From the NCBI GenBank assembly GCA_910588595.1, contig CAJUQU010000007.1, positions 1 to 34,231 of the forward strand: a stretch of 34,231 nucleotides of DNA, read 5' to 3'. Position numbers and translations under genes: made by a program. The notes beneath the pieces were generated by a model. That model was not told where the DNA came from. It saw nothing but the letters and a program-made list of their open reading frames with translations, and did not search any database. The stretch comes from an uncultured Lachnospiraceae bacterium. GTDB lineage: Bacteria > Bacillota_A > Clostridia > Lachnospirales > Lachnospiraceae. Position 1 is the stretch's first letter. The number at the start of each line of letters is the position of its first letter. Positions 9,752 to 18,330 of the stretch are shown one piece after another.

Positions 9752-10046
9752 ACGATCTAATCCCACTTTCTGATATCCATACCTACGTTAAATTTGTGCT
9801 GTTACTGATCCGGAACTGTACAGTGATACGCTGCGCAACACCTTCGGACCTGTAGAACACTAACTGACGCATCCTGACTTGTCTGTTTCTCCGATTGTGC
9901 ATATCAAAAAGTCTCGCCACAGTCCGCTGCGCCTACGTTTTCTGACAATTGCTTTAGCAATTTCACCTCGAAGAAATATCCTGCGCAAGTTGCATCGGTT
10001 ATTTTCCTACAGTTCCTTACTGTCCGATACTTACCGAGACTGCAGT
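9752..10046 (-). other. 295-base structured intergenic region between GH31 and GH115
   Basis: No convincing gene is present. Read on the minus strand it holds several short hairpins: ACAGT/ACTGT arms at 10009-10023, AATTGCT/AGCAATT arms at 9947-9962, and CGCAG/CTGTG (one G-U pair) at about 9918-9931 followed by a run of five T (9906-9910). The last could be a weak terminator for the GH10-GH31 unit. The promoter of the GH115 unit should lie between there and 9751, but I see no clear -35/-10 pair. The stretch is long and structured enough to be a leader RNA or an interspersed repeat. Confidence 0.5.
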
Positions 10047-12062
10047 TTATACTTTCAGAAAGCACTGCAGAACACTGCTTCCCTCCCTGACAAAGACGAT
10101 GAACTCCTCCAGGCGCGCACTGCAGTCGATCCACTTTCTGCCGTCCACCGCCTCCGGTATGACGCTCATCCGACAGTCTTTCACCGGAATCCATCTGCCC
10201 TCCGGAAGATACACCTGCCTCTGCGTACAACCCTCCTCGTAGATGGGCGCGACCAGGATATCCTCCCCGTACATATACTGATCCTCCAACGTATAGCAGG
10301 TGGCATCCCGATGATAATCCCAGAACATAGGGCGCATGATCGGCGCTCCCGTGGCGCTTGCGATATCCATATACTGACAGGTATAATCCTTGAGGCGCTC
10401 CCTCAGCTCGATCAGCTCCTTCAGGATCGGATAGTTGCGCTCGCCAAAGCACCATATCTCATTGTCCCCGCCGCTCGGCTCGATGATCTCCGGATGGCGC
10501 ATCTTGTGGTAGGACGGGCGCAGTCTGGCGCCGTGCAGACGCATCACGGGACAGAAGACACCGAACTGGAACCATCTCACGATCAGCTCGCGGAAGTAAT
10601 CGCTCTCGATATCGCCGTTGATAAACCCTCCGATATCGGAGTTCCACCACGGGATCCCGCACATTCCCATCGACAATCCGCTCTTGATGCTCATTTTCAG
10701 GTTCTGGAAGCTGGACATGATATCGCCGTTCCACACCAGTGCCCCCATCCGCTGGCTGCCGGGGTACGCCGCCCTCGTCAGGGAAATGATCTCCGTCTCC
10801 CCCGCCTCCTTCAATCCGTCGTAAATCATCTTCGCATAGTAAAAAGGATAGAGCTGTGCCACCTGGGCGCCATTTCCCAGATAATATCGCAAGTGCGCCG
10901 GCTGCTGCGGATGCACCTCCGGCTCCGCCTCGTCCAGCCAGAATGACCGGATGCCATATTGATAATAGTTCTCCTTGATCTTGTCCCAGACAAACTTCCG
11001 CGTGCCGGGATTCATCACATCGACAAAGGTCTGCTGCCCATAAAAATCAAACGTCCCAAACTGCCCGTTCTCTGTGCGCACCAGCATGTTCGCCTCGCTC
11101 ATCGTCTGATAGTTCTCGCTCGACGGGTTGATCGTCGGCCAGACAGACACGACCAGCCGGATGCCCATCTCCTCGAGTTCCCGGCACATCGCCTGTGGAT
11201 CCGGCCAGTATTTCGGATCGAACTTCCATTCTCCCTGCTCCGTCCAGTGGAAAAAGTCGATGACGATCACATCGATCGGGATCCCGCGCCTTTTGTACTC
11301 CCGCGCCGTCTCGAGCAGATCCTCCTGGCTCTCATATCTGAGCCTGCACTGCCAGAAACCGGCTGCCCACCTTGGAAACTGCGGTGTGTACCCCGTCAGG
11401 TCGCAGTACAGTTTTGTCGTCTCAGCCGGCGTCTCTCCCGCATAGATGAAATAATCTGCCTGATACGCACTGTCCGCCACAAACATCGTGTGGTTTTTTG
11501 TCGTCTCGCATCTTCCGGGCGCCGGATTGTTCCAGAAGAACCCGTAGCCGAGCGAAGAGTACAGCACCGGCAGTGTGGACTTGGTGTTGTAGTGGACGAT
11601 CTGACAGGTGCTGCCCTTTCTGTCAAACAGATCTTCCTGCTCCTGCCCCATCCCGTAAAAATGCTCACCCTCGTTCGCCTCAAAGATCATCTGGATCTGG
11701 TAGTGATCCCCCTCCACATGCCGGTTGCGGTTCGTGTAATCCCCCTCAAACTTCGTGCGCAATAGCTGCTTCTCTTTCCCGCCATCCTTCTTGTAATACG
11801 TGACAACACCGCCGTACCATGGATTTCCAGCCTCCACGACCGCGCTGATCATGCCGTTTGAGATCTTCATCTTCTCCGCGTCGCCCTCAATCACACAGTG
11901 ATCCGGCGTCGCCGGCGGCAGCACCGTCCAGTTCTCATCCATGATCTTCCCGTTCCTGGTACTCCTGCACCGAAGACAGTTCTCACCGTACGGCTCGATG
12001 ACCGTCAGCTCATCCTTGCGCTCAAATATCAGCCGTTTTCCTTCTGCCCGCACTTTCCCCAT
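10047..12062 (-). CDS. GH31 alpha-xylosidase/alpha-glucosidase family enzyme
   Basis: A 671-residue GH31 TIM-barrel hydrolase, probably an alpha-xylosidase or related exo-alpha-glycosidase. An N-terminal beta-sandwich is followed by FYGMGQEQE near residue 130, the nucleophile Asp377 in FWLDEAEPE and the acid/base Asp447 in WNGDIMSS. A C-terminal beta domain holds the EDILVAPIYEEG segment typical of GH31. No signal peptide is seen. ATG at 12062 follows GGAGG at eight bases. It lies 42 bases after the GH10 xylanase and is probably in the same transcript. Alpha-xylosides are typical of xyloglucan rather than xylan, so the true substrate in this setting is open; an alpha-glucosidase or other specificity cannot be excluded from sequence alone. 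Confidence 0.9.
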   Translation of the reverse strand: MGKVRAEGKRLIFERKDELTVIEPYGENCLRCRSTRNGKIMDENWTVLPPATPDHCVIEGDAEKMKISNGMISAVVEAGNPWYGGVVTYYKKDGGKEKQLLRTKFEGDYTNRNRHVEGDHYQIQMIFEANEGEHFYGMGQEQEDLFDRKGSTCQIVHYNTKSTLPVLYSSLGYGFFWNNPAPGRCETTKNHTMFVADSAYQADYFIYAGETPAETTKLYCDLTGYTPQFPRWAAGFWQCRLRYESQEDLLETAREYKRRGIPIDVIVIDFFHWTEQGEWKFDPKYWPDPQAMCRELEEMGIRLVVSVWPTINPSSENYQTMSEANMLVRTENGQFGTFDFYGQQTFVDVMNPGTRKFVWDKIKENYYQYGIRSFWLDEAEPEVHPQQPAHLRYYLGNGAQVAQLYPFYYAKMIYDGLKEAGETEIISLTRAAYPGSQRMGALVWNGDIMSSFQNLKMSIKSGLSMGMCGIPWWNSDIGGFINGDIESDYFRELIVRWFQFGVFCPVMRLHGARLRPSYHKMRHPEIIEPSGGDNEIWCFGERNYPILKELIELRERLKDYTCQYMDIASATGAPIMRPMFWDYHRDATCYTLEDQYMYGEDILVAPIYEEGCTQRQVYLPEGRWIPVKDCRMSVIPEAVDGRKWIDCSARLEEFIVFVREGSSVLQCFLKV

Positions 12063-12104
12063 CTCTATACCTCCGTATACAAAATTGCCGCATCATTTTC
12101 TCAT

Positions 12105-14117
12105 CTATTTTCTTTTTCTAAGAAATGCAATACCTGCCACTGCGCAGATCACCACAACCGCCACTGCCACGACTGTAGCCACATTTCCCTTTTTGCCGGT
12201 TTCCTCTCCCTCTGCCACAGGAGCATCCACAGCACTCTCGAGGTTCTCGGACGCATTGACCTGTGTCTCTTCCTCCGACAACGCTTCGCTGCTGACCTCT
12301 CCACAGACGATCGCGATATCATCGACATAAAAGTCTGCCGCTCCGTCCGTCTCGACAAAGATGAATGCTGCCCTGACGTCCTCGGGGATCGCGCACACTG
12401 CTGAGAGCTTTGTCCACTCTGCGTCGGAACCTGACTCCACCAGCACGGCATCGCTCCCTGTATCGAGTCCCATACGTATCGTTTTGTCCTCGGTCTTGAC
12501 ATGCATCGTGACCGTGATCGTCTTCCCGGCATAGCGCGACACGTCAAATTTCATGCTCGCATCCTGCTCCTTGCGCGATACCTTAAGCGCAAAGCCGATG
12601 GGCGCCCCTTCCGTGTGGTTCACCTTCTGCTCGATCTCGAGCACAGCCTGATGTCCCGTTCCGCGGCCGAGGATGCCTGCCTCCTTGAGCACGATGTTCT
12701 TTGCTTTCCCCGCCTCCACATACGGTTCAAAGTCGATCAGCAGATCGCCCGCCTCCGGCAGCGTGTCCGCGACTGTCATGTCGAACGCCTCGCCCTTCGC
12801 CGCCATCACCACCGCGTCAAACGCCGGCTTTCTCTCCAGACTCCCATGAAACAGGAGCGGGTTGGCGTCCACGCGCCACGACGCGTCGTCCGTCAGTCCC
12901 CAGACCGTCACGGACGTGAGCTTCGCACCACTCTCGACCTCCTCGATCAGCCGCGCGAAGAATTTGTAATAAAATTCCGCCTGATAATACCACGCCGTCT
13001 CGTCCGTCCTGCTGCATCCCACATCGAGCTCCGTGATGTGGACCACATCCACCGCCGCGCTGTATTTCTGCAGCGCACGCATGTACTGGTCGATATCCTG
13101 CGTGTCGCTCAGATGCCCCTGCATCCCAATGCCGTCGATCAGCCCGTCGCCGTAGATCGTGCCGTCGCCGTCAGGTACAATGACGTCGCTCTGCACCTTC
13201 GCGTGGTTCTCGTTCCACTTGTCCTGTGTCAAAAATTTCACGATCTTGTCGCTTCTGTCCTCGAACCATTCATTGTAGTCATTATAAAAAAGCTTTGGCA
13301 TGATCTCGGACAAGTCGTCGGTCTCCGCGTCGAGTCCGTACTCTGCAGCGTACTGCTTTGCGTAGATCGTCTCCGCCTCCCTCGCATACAAAAAAGCGTA
13401 ATAGAGATAGTCCGGTCCGATGATCTTGTACCAGTAACTCCTGCGCAGACCGTCCTCATTGCTCTCATCCGCCGCCTCGTTCACCACGTCCCACGCATAG
13501 ATATTTCTGGCATATCCATTCTGATATGTGTACTCCATCACGCTGTATATGTATGTCTTCAGCCGCGCAAGCAGTGTCTCCCTGTCCACCAGGCATTCTT
13601 CATCCAGCTTCGCGGAATCGGACCTTGTCAGCTTGCCGTCCTCGTATGCCTCGAAATCCTTCGCAAAGATCGACGGGTTGACCTGGCTGTGCCAGAGCAG
13701 TGTATGCCCGCGCATGCCCATATCGTTTGCCACCGCCCAGTCCAGCATCTCCTTCGCCGCTGCGTTGAACGAGACAAGCGACTCGGATTCCGGATCAAAA
13801 TTGTACGCCGGCTTCATCTCATTGCCGCAGGTGATGCTGTTAAAAACAGTACTGATCAGCTCCTCCTTTGAAGGATTTCCAATCTCTTTATTTTTGTCAT
13901 TCCAGTGGCTGATCGCCTCGCACGCTGCCCCGAACCGGAAGTAATCCTGATACAGTTCATCCAGATGTTCATATCCGCTGACATCCTCATATTTGTCGTC
14001 CTGTGCTGCCTCGACCATACAGCTCCCTCCTCCCGGTGCGATCCCCGATACCGTCACCACAGCTGCCGCAAACACAGCGCACAGCCGGCTCCATACCGGA
14101 CTTTTCTTATATAACAT
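12105..14117 (-). CDS. GH10 endo-beta-1,4-xylanase with CBM-like domain and C-terminal membrane anchor
   Basis: A 670-residue surface xylanase. Residues 1-38 form a signal peptide (basic start, hydrophobic core, cleavage probably near VEAAQ). The GH10 barrel spans about 50-435 with the acid/base Glu214 in WDVVNEA and the nucleophile Glu363 in HITELDVG; VWGLTDDASW near 400 is also classic GH10. Residues about 450-610 are a beta-sandwich ending FYVDDIAIV, typical of CBM4/9/22-like carbohydrate-binding modules. An acidic linker leads to one transmembrane helix near 647-665 and the tail RKRK. This would hold the enzyme on the outer face of the membrane without an LPXTG sortase motif. ATG at 14117 follows GGGAGGAG. 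It is the only endo-acting xylanase in the window and so likely starts polymer breakdown. Confidence 0.96.
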   Translation of the reverse strand: MLYKKSPVWSRLCAVFAAAVVTVSGIAPGGGSCMVEAAQDDKYEDVSGYEHLDELYQDYFRFGAACEAISHWNDKNKEIGNPSKEELISTVFNSITCGNEMKPAYNFDPESESLVSFNAAAKEMLDWAVANDMGMRGHTLLWHSQVNPSIFAKDFEAYEDGKLTRSDSAKLDEECLVDRETLLARLKTYIYSVMEYTYQNGYARNIYAWDVVNEAADESNEDGLRRSYWYKIIGPDYLYYAFLYAREAETIYAKQYAAEYGLDAETDDLSEIMPKLFYNDYNEWFEDRSDKIVKFLTQDKWNENHAKVQSDVIVPDGDGTIYGDGLIDGIGMQGHLSDTQDIDQYMRALQKYSAAVDVVHITELDVGCSRTDETAWYYQAEFYYKFFARLIEEVESGAKLTSVTVWGLTDDASWRVDANPLLFHGSLERKPAFDAVVMAAKGEAFDMTVADTLPEAGDLLIDFEPYVEAGKAKNIVLKEAGILGRGTGHQAVLEIEQKVNHTEGAPIGFALKVSRKEQDASMKFDVSRYAGKTITVTMHVKTEDKTIRMGLDTGSDAVLVESGSDAEWTKLSAVCAIPEDVRAAFIFVETDGAADFYVDDIAIVCGEVSSEALSEEETQVNASENLESAVDAPVAEGEETGKKGNVATVVAVAVVVICAVAGIAFLRKRK

Positions 14118-14187
14118 TACGATCTCTCCTCCCTACCTGCACTCCGCCTTTACAGCCTATTTCCCCTATATCGGCATGTGCAAAAAC

Positions 14188-14229
14188 AGCACCTGATGCA
14201 GCGCTTTGATATGCCTTACATCAGGTGCT
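14188..14229 (-). terminator. Rho-independent-type terminator after the GH3 gene
   Basis: Perfect 11-bp inverted repeat (AGCACCTGATG at 14188-14198 and CATCAGGTGCT at 14219-14229) with a 20-base loop. On the minus strand the stem is followed by GTTTTT. It lies 29 bases past the GH3 stop and before the GH10 gene, so it should separate the GH39-GH43-GH3 unit from GH10-GH31. The loop is larger than usual, so termination may be partial. Confidence 0.7.
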
Positions 14230-14257
14230 TCCTTATCTAAGGATCTGTCTACAGCTC

Positions 14258-16399
14258 CTAACCCAACGAAATCTGAAAATGACACACTTCCTTTTTCGTC
14301 AGCTCCCGACTCCGCGCATCTGGCTGCGAGCCGCCCATATAAATATGATACGTTCCCGGATTCAGGACATGCTCTCCCTTCTCGTCATAGAGCATAAATG
14401 CCTCTCTCGGCAGCACTGCCTCGATCTTCTTCGTCTCACCCGCCGCGAGCGGCACCTTCACGATCTTTTTCAGCTGAGGGTTCGGCGCGTCCTCACGCTC
14501 GAGACCGACATACACCTGAACGGTCTCAATCCCGTCCATCGACCCGGTATTGGTGACTTCCGCCTGCAGGACAACACCCTTCTCCCCGTTGATATCATCA
14601 GACACAAGCGCCGCATCTGCATATGTATAATCTGTGTACGACAGCCCGAAGCCAAACGGATATAACGCATCCTGCTTCATATAGCGGTAGGTCCTGCCCT
14701 TCATTGAGTAGTCCTCGAACGCCGGAAGCTCCTCCACTGTGCGGTAAAATGTCACAGGAAGTTTTCCCTCCGGGTTTGCATCGCCAAACAGGATCCTTGC
14801 GATCGCTGCACCGCCCTGTGCGCCCGGATACCATCCCTGCACTATGGCATCGAGATTCTCGTCCTCCCATGTCACTGCCATCGCGCTTCCCGTCAGAAGT
14901 ACCAGGATCACAGGCTTTCCACTCTCCTTCGCGATCTTTAAGATATCCCGCTGCAGTCCAGGCAGATCCAGGTTGGGTTTGTCGCCGCTTCCGTACTCAT
15001 TTCCGGTATCGCCCTCCTCGCCTTCAAGCGAAGCATCCAGACCCATCACTGCGATCACGACATCACTCTCCCTGCAGACACCGCGCACCTCGGAAGCGCG
15101 GTCATTCGCCTGAGCAAGTCCGCTCGTCCTGTCCTTGTACAGATGGCAGCCCTCGGAATAAAGGACACGCACCTCATCGCCTACATAGTCCTGAATCCCC
15201 TCGAGCACCGTCACATAGCGCGACGCCGTCCCCTCATAGTTACCGACAAGCGCCCTGCGGTTGTCCGCGTTCGGACCGATCACACCGATGGTGCGGATCT
15301 TGTCTTTGTGCAGCGGCAGGGTATGATTGTCATTCTTGAGCAGAACGACACAGCGCTCCGCCACCTGCTCATTCATCTTCCTCATCTCGGGTGAATCCAC
15401 GACCGTATATGGAATCCTGTCATACGGATTCTCGCCCTTTTCGTCAAACACTCCCAGTTTCATGCGCGAGGTAAACAGATTTACCACTGCCTCATCGAGC
15501 CGTTTTTCATCTACCAGCCCTTCCTCCACCGCCTGTTTTAGATACAGGAACAGTGAGCCGCAGTTTAAGTCGCACCCGTTGTTCATAGCGAGTGAGACAG
15601 ACTCCACAGGCGTCGCTGTCACGCCGTGATGCTCATGGAAATCCCTGATCGCCCAGCAGTCCGAGGTCACATGTCCGTCAAATCCCCACTCCTTACGGAG
15701 AATCTCCTGTAAAAGGCGTTCGCTTCCGCAGCAGGGCTCTCCGTTTGTGCGGTTGTACGCACCCATAACGGTCTCCACTCCGGCTTCCTGCACACACGCC
15801 TGAAATGCCGGAAGATACGTCTCTCTCAGATCCTGTTCACCAACACATGCGTCAAAGCTGTGACGCACGGACTCCGGTCCGCTGTGCACTGCAAAATGCT
15901 TTGCACACGCAGCAGTCTTTAGATACTTCTCGTCGTGTCCCTGAAGTCCCTGGATATAGCGCACACCGAGCCTGCTCGTGAGATATGGATCCTCGCCAAA
16001 AGTCTCATGCCCGCGCCCCCATCTCGGATCGCGGAAGATATTGACATTGGGCGCCCAGAATGTAAGTCCTTTGTAAATGTCCTCGTCGTCTCCGTCCTGC
16101 TGCATCGCAAACTTTGCCCGAGCCTCCGTGGAGACCGCATCGCCGACCTGCTCCATCAGATCCTCGTCAAATGCCGCTGCCATGCCGACCGCCTGCGGGA
16201 ACACTGTCGCCGTACCCGCGCGTGCCACACCGTGCAGCGCCTCGTTCCACCAGTTGTACGCCTTGATGCCCAGCCGCTCGATCGCCGGAGATTGGTGAAC
16301 TGTCTGCATCACCTTCTCATCCAGTGTCATCTGTGCGACAAGCTCCTGTGCGCGCTTGCGGTACTCCGCTGTCTTTTCCTTGTTACGAACCAATTCCAT
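14258..16399 (-). CDS. GH3 beta-xylosidase/beta-glucosidase
   Basis: A 713-residue GH3 enzyme that would remove single beta-linked xylosyl (or glucosyl/arabinosyl) units from oligosaccharide ends in the cytoplasm; no signal peptide is present. The N-terminal barrel has GRGHETFGEDP near residue 128, KHFAVHSGPE near 168 and the nucleophile Asp247 in VTSDCWAI. The SDC form is common in GH3 xylosidases. The alpha/beta sandwich domain (about 350-570) and the C-terminal fibronectin-III-like domain (after about 600) follow in the usual order. ATG at 16399 has GAGGAGG eight bases upstream. It is the last gene of the GH39-GH43-GH3 unit, 167 bases after GH43, and is followed by a terminator hairpin. 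Confidence 0.93.
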   Translation of the reverse strand: MELVRNKEKTAEYRKRAQELVAQMTLDEKVMQTVHQSPAIERLGIKAYNWWNEALHGVARAGTATVFPQAVGMAAAFDEDLMEQVGDAVSTEARAKFAMQQDGDDEDIYKGLTFWAPNVNIFRDPRWGRGHETFGEDPYLTSRLGVRYIQGLQGHDEKYLKTAACAKHFAVHSGPESVRHSFDACVGEQDLRETYLPAFQACVQEAGVETVMGAYNRTNGEPCCGSERLLQEILRKEWGFDGHVTSDCWAIRDFHEHHGVTATPVESVSLAMNNGCDLNCGSLFLYLKQAVEEGLVDEKRLDEAVVNLFTSRMKLGVFDEKGENPYDRIPYTVVDSPEMRKMNEQVAERCVVLLKNDNHTLPLHKDKIRTIGVIGPNADNRRALVGNYEGTASRYVTVLEGIQDYVGDEVRVLYSEGCHLYKDRTSGLAQANDRASEVRGVCRESDVVIAVMGLDASLEGEEGDTGNEYGSGDKPNLDLPGLQRDILKIAKESGKPVILVLLTGSAMAVTWEDENLDAIVQGWYPGAQGGAAIARILFGDANPEGKLPVTFYRTVEELPAFEDYSMKGRTYRYMKQDALYPFGFGLSYTDYTYADAALVSDDINGEKGVVLQAEVTNTGSMDGIETVQVYVGLEREDAPNPQLKKIVKVPLAAGETKKIEAVLPREAFMLYDEKGEHVLNPGTYHIYMGGSQPDARSRELTKKEVCHFQISLG

Positions 16400-16566
16400 C
16401 GTGTGTGCCTCCTCACTTTTTCAAAACTCAAAACAATTGGCAAAAGAAAAATTGTTTTTTTAAGCATACAATATTTTTTTGACAAATACTGCCTACCATT
16501 TGCGCGAAGATACCCATATCTTGCGTTTCTAAAATCATCTGCGCCGCCGTCTCCAAAAACTCCCCG

Positions 16567-18249
16567 CTACTTTGCAAACCACCAGCTCTTGACCTCAAAC
16601 CCCTCACCGTCAAATATCAGATACAGATCATGGACACCCTCCGCCGACGTCAAAAGCTGTGTCTCACATTCTGCAAATTCCTGCTCGTCAGTCAGCTCTC
16701 CTATCCGGAGTTCTGCAAGAACCGCTCCATCCAGACCGTCTATGCGCACCTGTATCGCACCCTCCGCGGTCCTGTTTTCTGCACACCGCAGCGCTGCGGC
16801 GAACAGCTTCGGTGATCCCTCAGCAAAATCCACACCTGCAACTTTGATAAAATCACCGCTTCCAATATCCGTCAGCACCATATCGATGCCGCCGGCATTC
16901 TCGTCAGTCCTGTCCTCCGCAGCCGTGTCCACACCCGCCATGACAGCAAAGCATGCCGCCGGATTCCTCTGATAAGCGTCCACGTACCGGATCTGCTTCC
17001 TGCCGCTGAGCGTCTGCCGGATCTCCCCGATCGTGCCGTCAGCCTGCATCTCAAACGCGTCGATGTGCGTGCAGCGGTATCCTTTCTCCACACCCATCGC
17101 CTTCTCAAGAACCCTCGTGTGGTAAGCGATATACCACTGATCCTGAAAATTGAACACACAGTGATGATTGTTGCCGCTCAGCCCGAATACGCTGCCCGGA
17201 TTTCGGAGTATCGTCTCCTGGTACACAAACGGCCCCATCGGCGTGTCGCTGACCAGGCATGCGATCTCACCGCTGTGAAACCCGTACTGTTCCGTGCCCG
17301 CCTCGTCGACCTGCCAGTTCGTGCAATATGTATAATAATATTTGCTGCCTGCCTTGTGGATGCCGGAGTCTTCAAACAGATAGGGCACATCGATCGTCTG
17401 CGGCTCACCGACAATGCTGATCATGTCCGCTCCCAGCTCGACCACTCTTCCCGTGCCCGGCGCAGCAACCTTCCCCTCCGGCACACCGCCGCCAAAATAC
17501 AGATAGGCTCTCCCATCATCGTCCATCAGCACCGCCGGGTCGAACAGCCACAGCACATCGGCGCAGTTTGGTGTTTCCCTGGTGATCAGCCCTTTTCCCA
17601 GCGGATCCCGGAACGGTCCCGTGGGCGAGTCCGCCTGCAGGACACCGATCCCGCCGCCTGCATCCGCAAAATACAGGAAAAACTGGTCTTTCCCGTCAAT
17701 CTCCTTCCACGCTGCAGCCGGCGCCCACGAATTTCTCGCCCACTTCGCAACACCCTCGCCGGAAGCCGCGTTCACAGCCCCGTGATCGGTAAAATTGACC
17801 ATATCGTCCGTCGAGATCACGTTGATCTGGTGGATCTTACTGTATGTGTTCTCCTTGACGCTCTTGACCGAATCGTACTCAAACGCATCTGCAGTCATAT
17901 AGATGTACACCCTGTCCTTGTAAACCATCGCATATGGATCCGCGCCGAACCGCTGCGTCATCAGCGGGTTGGTGTCATTTATGCCCTTGTAGCCCTTTGT
18001 TATCGTTAACTCTTTTATATCCATTTTTATATCCATGTCCGTTCCTTCCTCCTGTAACTCCTCTAAAACTGCCGTTGTCTGGTTCTCTGGCTGCCTGTCT
18101 TCTGCTTCTCCACTTTGATCCAGCACCGCATCCTCATTTTGCACCGTCTTCGCACCACTGTCAGATGGCGCCGCGCAGGCGCTGCTGACCGCCATCACAC
18201 CCACTGCCAGAAACGCTGCACTTTTCCACGCTTTCTTTTTCTGCAACAC
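16567..18249 (-). CDS. Secreted lipoprotein GH43 with C-terminal CBM6-like domain (arabinoxylan side-chain/xylosidase type)
   Basis: A 560-residue exported enzyme. The N-terminus has a lysine cluster, a hydrophobic core and a lipobox-like VSSAC with the Cys near residue 25, then a low-complexity acidic linker to about 75. The GH43 propeller follows with the Asp base in FGADPYAMV near 100, the Asp modulator in LFDPAVLMDD near 237 and the Glu acid in LFEDSGIHK near 293. After about 430 comes a beta-sandwich resembling the CBM6 domain of arabinoxylan arabinofuranohydrolases. The start is uncertain: GTG at 18249 is preceded by GGGAG at five bases, and GTG at 18261 and TTG at 18246 are alternatives. 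It would trim arabinose or xylose at the cell surface beside GH10. It lies 81 bases after GH39. Confidence 0.88.
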   Translation of the reverse strand: MLQKKKAWKSAAFLAVGVMAVSSACAAPSDSGAKTVQNEDAVLDQSGEAEDRQPENQTTAVLEELQEEGTDMDIKMDIKELTITKGYKGINDTNPLMTQRFGADPYAMVYKDRVYIYMTADAFEYDSVKSVKENTYSKIHQINVISTDDMVNFTDHGAVNAASGEGVAKWARNSWAPAAAWKEIDGKDQFFLYFADAGGGIGVLQADSPTGPFRDPLGKGLITRETPNCADVLWLFDPAVLMDDDGRAYLYFGGGVPEGKVAAPGTGRVVELGADMISIVGEPQTIDVPYLFEDSGIHKAGSKYYYTYCTNWQVDEAGTEQYGFHSGEIACLVSDTPMGPFVYQETILRNPGSVFGLSGNNHHCVFNFQDQWYIAYHTRVLEKAMGVEKGYRCTHIDAFEMQADGTIGEIRQTLSGRKQIRYVDAYQRNPAACFAVMAGVDTAAEDRTDENAGGIDMVLTDIGSGDFIKVAGVDFAEGSPKLFAAALRCAENRTAEGAIQVRIDGLDGAVLAELRIGELTDEQEFAECETQLLTSAEGVHDLYLIFDGEGFEVKSWWFAK

Positions 18250-18330
18250 TTTATCTCCCACACCTCAAATCACCTTACGCTCTTACTCAATCTGTTCCGG
18301 AATGACGCAGCGCCAGTCTGTGCATCCCCG

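Noticed and set aside
16431..16461. A/T-rich hairpin (AAACAATT/AATTGTTT) followed by seven T on the plus strand
   Set aside because: It faces the wrong way for the minus-strand genes and no plus-strand gene precedes it. It lies in the GH3 leader and is probably chance in an AT-rich promoter.
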